Of a stretch of DNA of 64,000 bases, positions 45,864 to 56,392 are shown one piece after another. Source of the DNA: Austropuccinia psidii (Eukaryota; Basidiomycota; Pucciniomycetes; Pucciniales; Sphaerophragmiaceae); contig JALGQZ010000011.1 of NCBI GenBank assembly GCA_023105745.1, positions 34,284,594 through 34,348,593 on the forward strand. Direction: 5' to 3'. The notes beneath the pieces were generated by a model. That model was not told the DNA's origin. It worked only from the letters and a program-made list of their open reading frames with translations, and ran no database searches. Positions within the stretch are counted from its first letter, which is position 1, and every line of letters begins with the position of its first letter. The position numbers and the translations under genes were made by a program.

Positions 45864-47889
45864 TGTAAGGTTTGACTATGAAACAATAAGTAAAAATTAC
45901 TAATTTATTACTTATTGTACTCTGAATGTCCTTATAAATTGAATAAATAAGATTAAAAATATAATAATAATAAATAATTATTATTATTATGGCGTAAAAT
46001 AATTATATTATTAAATAAATATAATAATATAATTTATATTATGAAAATATAATATAATAAATAAATATATTAATATAAAATAATTAATATATTAAAAAGC
46101 TCTTTATTATTGTTACCAACAAATAATAAAGGCGTAAAAAATTGTTTTTTATAAATAAAAAACAATTAATAACAATAATATTACTAATATTAAAGTTATA
46201 AATTAATATAAATACTATTTATATTAAATAAGAATTATTATGAGTAATAATAAGAGAGAAATTATTATAATAAGATGAAACAACCTACTTTTAACACTTA
46301 AGATAATAATTTTGAGTTATTTTACGCCAAAAGAATATAATACAACATTTTCAAATTGTATTTACAATAAAAATAAAGAGAATTTACTAAATTTCTTGAT
46401 TTTACGTGGAAATGAGCTTTTTTAGAGAGATTTATAACAAAAACAATTAAAGAATTGATTTAATCACGTAAAAATGGTGATTAATAACAAGATGGTCTTT
46501 GGTCTTTAAGAATATAAGAGTTTTATATTTAAAGAATAAAGAAATTACCTTTTATTTAATTGATTTAATGTTTTTGATGCGTCTGAGGGGAAAACAGAGT
46601 AAAAAGAGCTCTATTTATAGTAAATACCTCCCTCCTAGAGTCCAACAGGCTTCTAGTAGACGTGTACTGATCATATCCACTGGAATTGATCAATATTTTA
46701 AGGTTTGAGGGTGATTACATCATGATCAAACCATATTACATCATTATTGCACCATTATTTAGAGTTATCACTGTAACTCTAAGTGTGATGACATCAGAGG
46801 CTTGGCAGAACCCCAAATTTCGTGGATTTTATTAGTTTTAATCATACACTAATAGTATTCACCAATTTTATCACTATTAAGACTGTTAAACTTAATTTAA
46901 GGTTACAGTATGTGATCATAACAGCTCAATTTAAGCTCAAACTTTGAACCTCAATACCTTTTAAGGTTTTCACGCTACAGCAATTCAGAGAGTGAATTCT
47001 GGTAGCCTGACATAACCTTATTATGCTGCCAAGAGCTTTTCATTACATCATCAAAACTCTAATTTTGATGATTTTTCTTGTAACTCATCTTTTCTGTCGA
47101 AATTCAATATTTTAAACTTCAAACCTTGATTTCAGGGGGTTATACCCTGAATTTAATAATAAAAATTACATCATTCTTCACGAATGAACTAGTAGAATCC
47201 AACTGTGTACTTTTTTTTAAGTTTGGAGCACTTTCACAACAAAGTGGTCAACAGCTCTGCTGATTTTTATCAATATTTCATCATAGGTTTTAACCTTGTT
47301 TATAACTTGTAAAATAAAGTTCATATCTGTGTTTTTACAGTAATTACGTGGTAACTTTATTTTTGGTTCATCATTCTATCATGTATATTTTAGAAGATAT
47401 TAGCTATGATCACTGAATATATGCGTTGACCAAAAAAGTGCATATATTCAGGATAATTCCTTAAGTATTGATTTTGGGAATTAGCTTATTAATTGTTTTA
47501 TATGTGGATTTTTGTGGGGAATCCACTGGTACAATTTATTTCACATGTTGTTTCATTAGTTTCTGAGATAAATAAGGTTTTATGGTTTTTATAAGGTATT
47601 ATACCTTATAATTCCTTAAATATTGACTTTACAGATATGCCATAAAAGTGGTATATGTGTATTTCTCCATGGGGAATCCAATGGTATAATTTATTTCACA
47701 TGTTCATTCATTGGTTTTTAAGTTAAACCAATTTTAGTACCAATTTATGGTATTTTTTGTATATTTGAGTAATTATTTTTAGTGTATAATTATTCTAATT
47801 AATTTTAATATAATTATATTAAAGGTATAATTATTATTAATCCTTTTTGTGACATTATTGGATATGTGGTCATATCTCAAAGGCTCACA
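45864..47889 (-). repeat. 5' LTR of element D
   Basis: 2026 bp, with a TATA box at 46611-46619 and an upstream region (higher coordinates) that holds four TTACATCAT motifs (46715, 46736, 47043, 47166) and one TGACATCA (46789). Confidence 0.96.
46611..46619 (-). promoter_or_regulatory. TATA box of element D
   Basis: TATAAATAG with flanking GAGCTC on the minus strand; probable start of RNA about 30 bp downstream, near CCCCTCAGACGCATC. Confidence 0.65.
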
Positions 47890-47949
47890 AACTCTGAGTC
47901 CAGCTCCATCTGATTGGATGGAGTATTGGGAGCCTCTTCTGGTAGTCAT
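47890..47949 (-). pseudogene. First 20 codons of gag, element C
   Basis: ATG at 47949 (MTTRRGSQYSIQSDGAGLRV), cut off by element D; the frame continues at 37198 after one AACTC copy is removed. Confidence 0.85.
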
Positions 47950-48025
47950 ATTATAAGAAAAATAAGAAATAAGAGGATTTCAGAACAGTAATTTTCTTAT
48001 GGCAATTTATAAAAGAGGTACTCAC

Positions 48026-48175
48026 CTTCAGAGTCTTGAATGGTGGGTCCTGGAAAGTCCAATTTCTTCGCTTTCTTTTTCTTGGTAATTATTGGTGTTG
48101 GAGAACTTTGACAAGTTTCTTCCACCAATCTTTCAACAGTGGTTTGGCTGTCCTCTGTTGGGTTGTCTTCAAACA
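48026..48175 (-). CDS. Leader exon (element C)
   Basis: 150 nt between CAG|TGTTTGAAG and GAAG|GTGAGT, encoding (x)FEDNPTEDSQTTVERLVEE... KKKKAKKLDFPGPTIQDSEG. It is still open and has intact splice sites although the rest of C is decayed. It differs from the D exon by a few substitutions, several conservative. Confidence 0.5.
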
Positions 48176-48667
48176 CTGAAAAAGACAAATAAATATAAGT
48201 CTTTTATATAAAAGTGTTATTTTTGGTAAGATATAGCAATTTTCCACATAAAAATTGCTTTTTTATCTTTTTTTATTAAAAACAATGAAAATAATTAAAG
48301 GAACGAAATTGAAATGAATAAAATAGCTTTTTTATTGGTTTTTTAATATTTTTATTATTTTTTATGTTTTTATTTTTAAAGATTAAAATAAAAATGAATA
48401 TGATTCTTTTTATAAAATTAATTTATAATATGAAATTGTTTTTAATTTATAAAATATCTTTTTTAATCACTAGAGTCACTCAAAGAAAGTTTTTGCCAGT
48501 CTAAGGATGTGAAAAACCACGTGTAACACAGTACAATTGCTTTCCAAATGCCTCAATAGCTTTTAAAATCAATAAATATAAAATTATTATATAATTTTAT
48601 GATTATAAGTATAATTTATTATTGGATAAGCCCAATTAGAATCTTTTTAAAGGTCTTTTAGAGTAAA
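48176..48667 (-). other. 5' untranslated region/intron of element C
   Basis: AT-rich, no coding signal; shares the CACGTGGTTTTTCACATCC patch with D and G. Confidence 0.4.
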
Positions 48668-48686
48668 TATCACTGCCAGGCCCCCA
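48668..48686 (-). other. Primer binding site of element C
   Basis: TGGGGGCCTGGCAGTGATA, one change from D, two bases from the LTR. Confidence 0.68.
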
Positions 48687-48688
48687 AA

Positions 48689-50676
48689 TGTAAGGTTTGA
48701 CTATGAAACAATAAGTAAAAATTACTAATATTTTACTTATTGTACTATGAATGTCCTCATAAATGAAATAAATAAGATAAAAATAATTATAATAACAAAG
48801 AATTATTATAATTATGGCGTAAAAATAATTATATTATCAATAAAATATGATAATATAATTTATATTATAAAATATAATATACTAAAATAAATATATTAAT
48901 ATAAAATAACTAATATATTTGATAGCACTTCATTATTGTTACAAAAAAATAATAAAGGCGTAAAAAATTGTTTTTTATTAATAAAAAACAATTAATAACA
49001 ACAGTATTACCAATATTAAAGTTATAAATTAATATAAATACTATTTATATTAATTAAAGAATTATTAAAAGAATAATATAGAGAAAATTATTATAATACA
49101 AGAAAATGACCTACTTTTAATACTTAATTTAATACTTTTGAGACATTTTACATCAAATAATGTAAATACAACTTATCTCAATTGTATTTACAATAAAAAA
49201 TAGAGAAAATTACAAATATTCTTGATTTTTACGTGGAAATGAGGTTTTAGAGAGATTTTTAACAAAAACAATTAAATAAATGATTGAATCACGTCAAAGT
49301 TGATGATTATAATAAGATGATCTTTTGTCTTTAATAATATAAAAGTTTTATATATAAAGAATAAAGATATTACCTTTTTAATTGTATTGATTTAATGTTT
49401 TTGATGCATCTGAGGGGCAAACAGAGTCAAAAGAGCTCTATTTATAGTAAATACCTCCCTCCCAGAGTCCAACAGGCTTCTAGTAGACGTGTACTGATAA
49501 TATCCACTGGAATTGATCAATGGTTTAAGGCTTGGTGATGATTACATCATGATCAAACCATATTACATCATTAGTACACCATTATTTAGAGTTATCACTA
49601 TAACTCTAAGTTTGATGATGTCAAAGGCTTGGAAGAACCCCAAAATTCGTGGATTTTATTATTTTTAATCATCAAATAATAGTATTCACCAATTTTATCA
49701 CTCATATGACTGTTAAACTTAATTTAAGGTTACAGTGAGTGATCATAAATGATCAAATTAAGCTCAAACTTTGATCCTTAATAACCTTTAAGATTTACAC
49801 GCTAAAGCAATTCAGAGAGTTAATTCTAATAGCTTGAAATAACCTTATTATGCTGCCAAGAGCATTTCATTACATCATCTAAACTCTATTTTTGATGATT
49901 TTGTCTGTAACTCATCTTTTCTGTCAAAATTTAATATTTTTAACTTCAAACTATGATTTCAAGGGGTTATACCTTGAATATTATAATACAAAATACATCA
50001 TTCTTCACAAATGAACTAGTAGAATTCAACTGTCTACTTTTTTTTAAGTTTGGACCACTTTCACAACAAAGTGGTCAACAGCTCTGTTGATTTTAATCAA
50101 TAATTCCTTACAGGTTTCAACCTTGTTTATAACTTGTGAAATAAACTTCATTTCTGTATTCCTACAGTAATTACGTGATGACTTTATTTTTGATTCATCA
50201 CTCTATCATGCATATTTCAAGAGATATTAGCTAAAATCCTTGAATATATGTGTTGACCAAAAAAGTGCATATATTCAGGTTAATTCCTTAAGTATTGATT
50301 TTGAAGCTTAACTTATTAATTGTTTTATATGTGGATTTTTATGGAGAATCCAATGGTACCACCGTTCTGTAAATGTTGTTTCATTGGGCTTTGAAATAAA
50401 TAAGGATTTGTGTTTTTTATAAGGTATTATTGCTTATAACTTATTAAATATTGACTTTGCAGATATGCCATAAAAATGGTATATGTGTATTTTAACATGG
50501 GGAATCCAATGGTATAGTTTATTTCACATGTTTATTCATTGGTTTTTAAGTTAAACCAAGTTTTGTACCAATTTATTGTATTCTTATAGCTTTAAGGTAC
50601 TTATTTTTAATGTATAATTATATTAATTATTTCTTGTGACCTTTTTGGGTATGTGGGCATATCTCAAAGGTTCACA
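48689..50676 (-). repeat. 5' LTR of element C
   Basis: 1988 bp, TGTAAGGTTTGACT...GGTTCACA, TATA palindrome CTATTTATAG at 49438-49447. Confidence 0.94.
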
Positions 50677-51094
50677 GGAAAAGTGCATATAATCAGCTTA
50701 ACTCCTTAAGTATTGACTTTGGAGGTTAGCTTCTTAATTGTTTTATATGTGGTTTTGTATTGAGAATCCAATGGTTCCATCTATTTCACATGCTGTTTCA
50801 TTTGGTTTTGAAATAATTAAGGATTTGTGTTTTTTATAAGGTGGTATTACTTATAACTCATTAAATATTGACTTTACAGATATGCCATAAAAATGGTATA
50901 TGTGTATTTTACCATGGGGAATCCAATGGTATGGTTTATTTAACATGTTTATTCATTGTCTTTTGAGTTAAACCAAGTTTTATGCCAATTTATGGCATTT
51001 TTGTAGCTTTAAGGTAATCATTTTTAATGTATAATCATTTTAAATATTTCTTGTGACCTTTTTTGGGTATGTGGTCATATCTCAAAGGTTCACA
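50677..51094 (-). repeat. Truncated LTR O, right part
   Basis: Continues the LTR that stops at 27909 (GGAAAAGTGCATATAATC... ending CTCAAAGGTTCACA). To its right begins the gag of element E2. Confidence 0.85.
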
Positions 51095-52392
51095 AATCCA
51101 GTAGTCTGGTATTCTTGGTACATAAATGAAGATTCCATCAATATAATCTATGAGTTACATATGATCATATTCTCCAGTTCCAGAGAATTTGGGCCAGCTT
51201 GAGGCCTCAGGAAGGTGTTTCAAGGCTTCCTTTTCAGAATAAGACAAACTATATCTATCTGGGTATTGTGATTGAGATCTTTCCTTATTAACCAACATGG
51301 CATCTGCTTTGATGTCATATTGGTAATATGGATTATCCATAACATGGCCTTGTGGTTGGGGCTTCATGTTATGGTAGACATTAAACAATTTTTTATGTCT
51401 TGATCCAGACAATCCCTGTCCCTTCTGCTGTGGTGTTTTTCTTCAAAGACTATGTTCAGTCTTTTGTTGGTTTCTTCAGAGGCTTTGCTCAATTGAGAAT
51501 GTCCTTCTTGAAGAGTTTTAACAATTTTATCCATGGAGGCTGTTAATTTTTTCATCCACTAATGGCTTGCTTCAAGTTCTGCAAACTGCTTTTGAGTTTG
51601 CTCAGCATATTGGGACATTTGTAACCACAGTGCATCACTGTTCAAGTTACTCTCAGGTGAGACAGCATTATGTTCAATATGAGTGGGGGTAATATTTCTA
51701 TTAAGCGGACTATTGATTCTAGAGTTATTTCCAACTAATTCTGGTTCTTGTGTACTTCTTTCACCAAGTCCAACAGTTTCTGGATCATTGGGTCTGACTC
51801 TCTCTGCCTTTGGTGAAAAGATGTCTTGTTCTTGCCCTTGTGTCCTTGTCTTCTCCTGGAACCCTCCTGGGAGTGTGAAGAATGGTGACTTTTGGCCACT
51901 GATCTGTTGGTTTCTGAATGGTGTGAAGCCACTGGAGAGCTTATTTGGCCTGCTTCTTGTGATCCTGAAGGAATCTGAATGTGCCCTGTCTGGGTCAGTT
52001 GTTCTTCTATAGCTTGGATAGTGGCTTGATTCTCCCTTATCCTGTTTGCCCTCACCTCCAGGGATCTTAACTGCCTGGTGGGATTCCAACCTTTGGTGAT
52101 TATCATAAGGTCTTTGAATTCTATCTCTTTGAGACAGATCTTCTGGCAGCTTTCTCCAAGTTCTTCCCAGTGAGATGCCAGGTTGAACCTCTTGTTGTCC
52201 ATACTCCATTGAAATAAATCTTTGAGGAGTTGGTGGAGCTGAAAAACTTGATCCACATCTTTCCAGTCCTCTGGTTTGAGGTTCCTGTTTAATTGGAATG
52301 TGAATGGCAAGGTGGGTATTATTTCCCTCAGTGTTTTGCCATCCACCACTGTGTCCAAGGTGTCCTCTTCCAGGTCTTCTGGTTCTGGACAA
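51095..52392 (-). pseudogene. Gag N-terminal part of element E2
   Basis: Frame A runs LSRTRRPGRGHLGHSGGW to FAELEASH (52392-51559), then shifts or stops before coiled-coil sequence (51364-51555) and SWPKFSGTGEYDHM (51155), the start of the Gag domain seen as [14 protein letters not shown] in D. No ATG precedes 52392 in frame; the position of the family start is TTG here, possibly a mutated ATG. The N-terminal part is rich in Gln, Arg and Ser as in the relatives. After a stop following EYDHM the sequence runs for another 20 codons and is cut by LTR O. Confidence 0.7.
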
Positions 52393-52435
52393 GCCTTCTC
52401 TGTCCTATGGGTGGTTCCTTTGGAAGCCAAGGTCT
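51735..52435 (-). CDS. Overlapping frame-B protein, exon 2 (element E2)
   Basis: The frame that overlaps gag is open from the acceptor-like ACCTCAG (before 52435) to 51735: 701 nt, and 701+1 is divisible by 3, matching the phase-1 donor of the leader exon at 52504. It is longer and more diverged than in D. It keeps TKGWNPTRQLRSLEVRANRIRE (compare [22 protein letters not shown]), a basic His/Ser/Lys-rich middle and a final helix (PMIQKLLDLVKEVHK against [16 protein letters not shown]). The N-terminal half (EDLEEDTLDTVVDGKTLREI...) has no counterpart seen in D. Function unknown. Confidence 0.55.
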
Positions 52436-52503
52436 CTGAGGTATGCAGGTGACATAGCAGTGTTTTCAAGCAGTCAAAAACTTTATGTTCATAGGGTATT
52501 TAC

Positions 52504-52803
52504 CTTTGAATGTGCCTTTTACAACTTTGTTGTCTGCTAATTTGGGCAATTTACCTTTAGAGGTTACAACTGGGTTAATTATGGTAATCTTCCCTGTACA
52601 AGCTGTTAAGGTTGGTTTACCTTTTATTGAAGCAGAGTTTTGTGGTTTTCTACTCCTCTGGGTGGCAATTGGTGTCCACGTCTTTGCTGTGATAAGGCCT
52701 TCACTTTTCGTCTTTCCTTTTCCCTTGCTGCTCTCTGGTTCTGAGGGTGTCACTGGTGTGTTGGCCTGTGACTGGGTCTCTAGTGCTATGTAGTTTTCTT
52801 CCA
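52504..52803 (-). CDS. Leader exon (element E2)
   Basis: 300 nt between GATTCAG|TGGAAG and CAAAG|GTAAAT, phase 1 at its end. It encodes (x)EENYIALETQSQANTPVTPSEPESSKGKGKTKS... with Ser/Thr/Lys richness and a basic tail. It is twice as long as the exon of D but has the same borders (AG|TG and a phase-1 donor). Confidence 0.5.
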
Positions 52804-53384
52804 CTGAATCAAACAGGAAAAGAGGGATTAATTTCAGTTAAGACTTCTTAAGATGCTGTTTGCACATCTACAAATGGCCTCTAGGCTTGTATGTTACTAC
52901 AATATGCCCTGTATAATGAGAGTGTAATTGAATTAACAATTCCACGTCAGAATTACATCTTACAGACATCTGGCATACTGTTTGTATACTTGTATCTCAC
53001 AGATTAACTTGTAATTAGCAAGTATAATTTGTACAAGGTGGTTTGTATAAGAGGGTAATTGAATTAACAATACACCTCACCGCACCTCAAATGTTGGTTT
53101 TACAGTAAGAGGTGTCCTTATTTAATTAAAATTTAGACTGTATTGATCTCTTAATGTGTTTTTATATGTAAAACACGCCAAAAATAAGAGATTTATGGTT
53201 ATTAACCATGTAGTAATAGTATTAATAAAAATTGGTATAAGACATACACCATTCAGAAAAAATATAATAAGATATATACTATATATTTTCTAAGAGATTT
53301 TACACCTAAAAAAAAGATAAAACAAATGTTAGAATAGAGAATAAGTGTAAAGACTTACTTTTAAGGTCCAAAAAAGCTCAAAAA
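52804..53384 (-). other. 5' untranslated region/intron of element E2
   Basis: AT-rich, no coding signal recognised. Confidence 0.4.
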
Positions 53385-53402
53385 AGCACGGCCAGGCCAC
53401 CA
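53385..53402 (-). other. Primer binding site of element E2
   Basis: TGGTGGCCTGGCCGTGCT on the minus strand, three bases from the LTR. It shares 13 consecutive bases (GGCCTGGCCGTG plus neighbours) with D although the LTR family is different. Confidence 0.68.
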
Positions 53403-53405
53403 AAA

Positions 53406-54841
53406 TGTCAATCTGCGTCTATGATGAAGCAGTAATTAAGCTATTTACAACTTCAACTATGACTGTGACATGGTGATAAAGGTTTAAAATAAAGTTATTT
53501 AATGATAATAAGGGTTTATCAGTAAAATGATGGGGCTTCACTATTGTGGAATAGTGGTGGTGAGTGCTGTTGAAAGCCCTGCATGCAGCTTTACCTGTTG
53601 GATTACAATAATAAAGACTAAAATACTTATATTTCAAGTATACCTGATTCTTTTCCAAGAGTATAAATGTTTTTGGAAAGTTGTCCTACATTGGAATTCA
53701 AGAGCAGGATGGGGATTTCTTTTCTGGCAGTGAAAAGGCCTCTTTTTATCCTGAAATGGGGTGAAAAGGTTGCTAGACCTTTTGACATAGAGGAAGTGAA
53801 GATTTTTACTCTGAAGGACAGGATTGTGGTTTGCAAAAGGCCCTTATAGCCTTTATTGGGCTCAGATGTGGTTTTGAAACCACATCTCTGCAGTTTTCAC
53901 CAATACAGGGTGAAAACCTTCATCTGGGGACCACAAAGCCTGATCCTGACGTGTATGACGCGTAGAATGCTGTACAGAACCTGTATGAGACCCCAGTATT
54001 GAATGAAATATGAGGTATTGAAGTAAAAACAAGCTTCTCCATCTGTTTAACACCTCATAATCAGGGCTATGGGATATTATCCCATGGTAAGGCTGTATTG
54101 GCCAAGCTGTGGGATTTTTACCTTAAAACAACCATAAATTTGCCAGTTTTTCAGATATCAACCTCAACATTGGTTTTGTGTGTAGCCCTGTATGTGTTCT
54201 ACACAATGGTACCTCATTTGATATGGTTATCATTAAATATGGCAAATTTATCCCATGTACAAGATTTTTGTACATATGCATGGTTTTAGGCAAAAGCTGT
54301 ATTGGGATTTTTTTCCTTATAGCTTTTGCTCTAGGTGAGATATGGGGAAATTAATAGAACCATAAGATAGCCCTGATTGTTCTCTTTCCAAAAAGACCCC
54401 ACTTTAGGTATCTCACACTAAAACTGTAGAGGTTAAATGGGAGGTGAATATTTTTTTCACCCTTATTTGGCCTTATTTTGGCCATAACTTCTGTAATTTT
54501 GGTTTCAGCTCAATTTGGCTAGTACCATTGGATATCCCTGACTTGGAGCTTCCATTTAAATACCCATTTGCTGTGGTTAATCCTCTTCCTCTGGATTTCA
54601 GATGAAAGGTCAAAATTAAGGTTTATGCTCAGCAACAACTTTGAGTAGGAATAACTTTGTTAATCTTTGTCCTATGATCATGGGACCTGTATACTTGGAA
54701 AGAGGTTAGTTTCCTCTTTCTTCTGGTACCCTTTGAGATGATTTGGATCAGTTCTGTGTTTTGGTGGTATCTTGGCTATACCATTGATTTATGGTATCTG
54801 GCTGTCATGCTTGTGCTCTGGTTTTGAGTCACAGGCTGATA
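53406..54841 (-). repeat. 5' LTR of element E2
   Basis: Starts TGTCAATCTGCG and ends CAGGCTGATA (CTGACA in solo LTR S), 1436 bp. Colinear with S over its whole length, with many substitutions. Confidence 0.9.
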
Positions 54842-55871
54842 TTCAATTTAGTTAATTTTTCATTAATTTTATTAATGGAAAAATTATCCAATTCATTATT
54901 TTTTACCTTTCATCTACTCTAAATTCTGTCACATGTATTATAAATTGACTCCATTTTTACAGTTGTCACTCCAGACCATTTAGTGAAAGTTCTGTAATTG
55001 TTTCTCAAGTCATTAATATTTAATGTTGATTTATCTAATTATTTATCAAATTTTTGACTTTGACATAGATAATAGACTGAATATATCTAGATTCTCCATC
55101 ATTTTCATGGAAAGTTCCTTTTAGTCCTTTCTTGTTCTTTGGCTGTGAAATCCATACAAATCCTGGCCATTTTGAACATGCTGTTCATGGCTGAAGGCTC
55201 CAATCTTGAAATCCTGTACCCTTGTGGGTAGGGTCTGTGCTTGTTTGCTTTTCTTTGATTGCTCTTGGGACCACTCTGCTTATTCTGAGGTCCTTTCGGC
55301 TTGTTTTTGGGGAGTTCTGAATCTGGTTGAAGCCACTGGGCCTTCTTTCTCCAAAGGTGGGGTCATTTCCAGCTGTTTCTTTTGATCTACTGATAAAAGA
55401 ATTTTGTTCTTCAACCAATTCTTTATATTTTTGACCTTGTCTTTTCAAGAAAATGGAAGCCATTCCCCTAAGAGTTTTATGATCTTCTCCTGACCCAAAA
55501 TGCTCTTGCTGCGTAAGTAGGAGTTCATAGGCCCCTGAAAAAGGGTTGAACATATTTCCCATTCTTCCTGCTTGCATTCTATGTACCAGAATGTTTACTG
55601 GGGCTGATATAATTCTATTTTTTACACTTGGGAGTGGTTCAACCCTTAAAAGATTACCTTGAATAATTTCAGGCTCAGACTTAATGTCAAAGTGTGTTGG
55701 TACAGACATTGTGGAATTGGGGACAAATCTTTCTTGAGGAAGGTCTACCAGGTCTTGCCCTGTTCTTGCCTCTTCCTTGTCCATATCCATCTGGTTGGAC
55801 TGAATATTTTTTTCCATGTCTGGTATGCACCATTTTCCCATCAATTTAAAGGAAGTTAAGAATAAAGACAA
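54842..55871 (-). pseudogene. Gag N-terminal part of element F, with decayed frame B
   Basis: The frame ending at 55185 includes APVNILVHRMQAGRMGNMF, ELLLTQQEHFGSGEDHKTLRG, matching [39 protein letters not shown] of D. Further on, coiled-coil sequence (FSINKINEKLTKLN) ends at the E2 LTR. The +1 frame next to the first block reads QGPMNSYLRSKSILGQEKIIKLL, and another stretch, to the stop at 55105, reads PYPQGYRISRLEPSAMNSMFKMARICMDF: both are frame-B blocks. A frameshift between about 55440 and 55260 breaks both proteins. Residue identity in frame B is at least as clear as in frame A. Confidence 0.75.
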
Positions 55872-56372
55872 AGGTCACACACCTTTTTGTAGATGTTTAG
55901 ATAACTCTTCTTTAAACAAAGTGCCTCTTTTACAAATTTTCACTTCAATACTCTATTCATATTCTTCCTTTGAAGATTCTGGATTAGTAATATACCTCTT
56001 ACTGAGATTATTACCAGCTGAAATGTATTTTATTAAATACACTAGAGAAAATTATAAAAGAGAAAACAAATATTTTATCATTTTATTATTTTCATATTAG
56101 AAAAATTTATTCTTTTTAAAGAAAATATTTGAAACTCAAGATTTTGAATGAAAACTAATTCATAGTAGCTCGAAGAATAATTTTATAAGTTTTTGGTTGT
56201 GAAAAATACACTTGTAAAGCAATATGAAATTAATCCAAAATCCTCAATTAAAAACATTTATAAGACAATCTCAAAAATAAGAGCAATTCAAATCTAAAAT
56301 TTAAGCAATCATTTTTGAATTAATATACTTTAGATCTTAAAAATACATTAATGAAGGGATTAAGGTTCAAAC
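55872..56372 (-). other. Leader region of element F
   Basis: AT-rich; a degenerate leader exon with many stops may end at CAAAAAG|GTGTGT near 55885. No other coding signal. Confidence 0.35.
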
Positions 56373-56390
56373 AATATGGCCAAGCCCCCA
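56373..56390 (-). other. Primer binding site of element F
   Basis: TGGGGGCTTGGCCATATT on the minus strand, two bases from the LTR start; a degraded version of the shared site. Confidence 0.55.
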
Positions 56391-56392
56391 AA

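Larger units (their letters stand above)
37199..47889 (-). mobile_element. Young Gypsy element D, nearly intact
   Basis: Two LTRs of exactly 2026 bp (37199-39224 and 45864-47889) differ at roughly a dozen sites, and the element is flanked by AACTC at 37194-37198 and 47890-47894. The interior has the primer binding site, leader exon, an uninterrupted Gag-Pol ORF and the polypurine tract. The only clear lesion is a single-base deletion near the proposed gag start. It sits in codon 19-20 of the gag of element C. Confidence 0.96.
27910..50676 (-). mobile_element. Old Gypsy element C with nested insertions
   Basis: Both LTRs (27910-29897 and 48689-50676) are exactly 1988 bp and clearly related but diverged by several percent. 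The interior, minus strand, has a primer binding site, leader exon, Gag, protease, Pol and polypurine tract, all decayed. It was hit twice: by solo LTR S in reverse transcriptase and by element D 19 codons into gag. The presumed target duplication within LTR O is AAAAA, now GGAAA on the right. Confidence 0.92.
51095..54841 (-). mobile_element. Truncated Gypsy element E2
   Basis: The 5' LTR (53406-54841), primer binding site, leader exon and gag N-terminal part are present on the minus strand. The element stops at 51094, where LTR O begins, right at the start of the Gag domain. The LTR belongs to the same family as solo LTR S. It was inserted in the gag coiled coil of element F. Confidence 0.85.
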
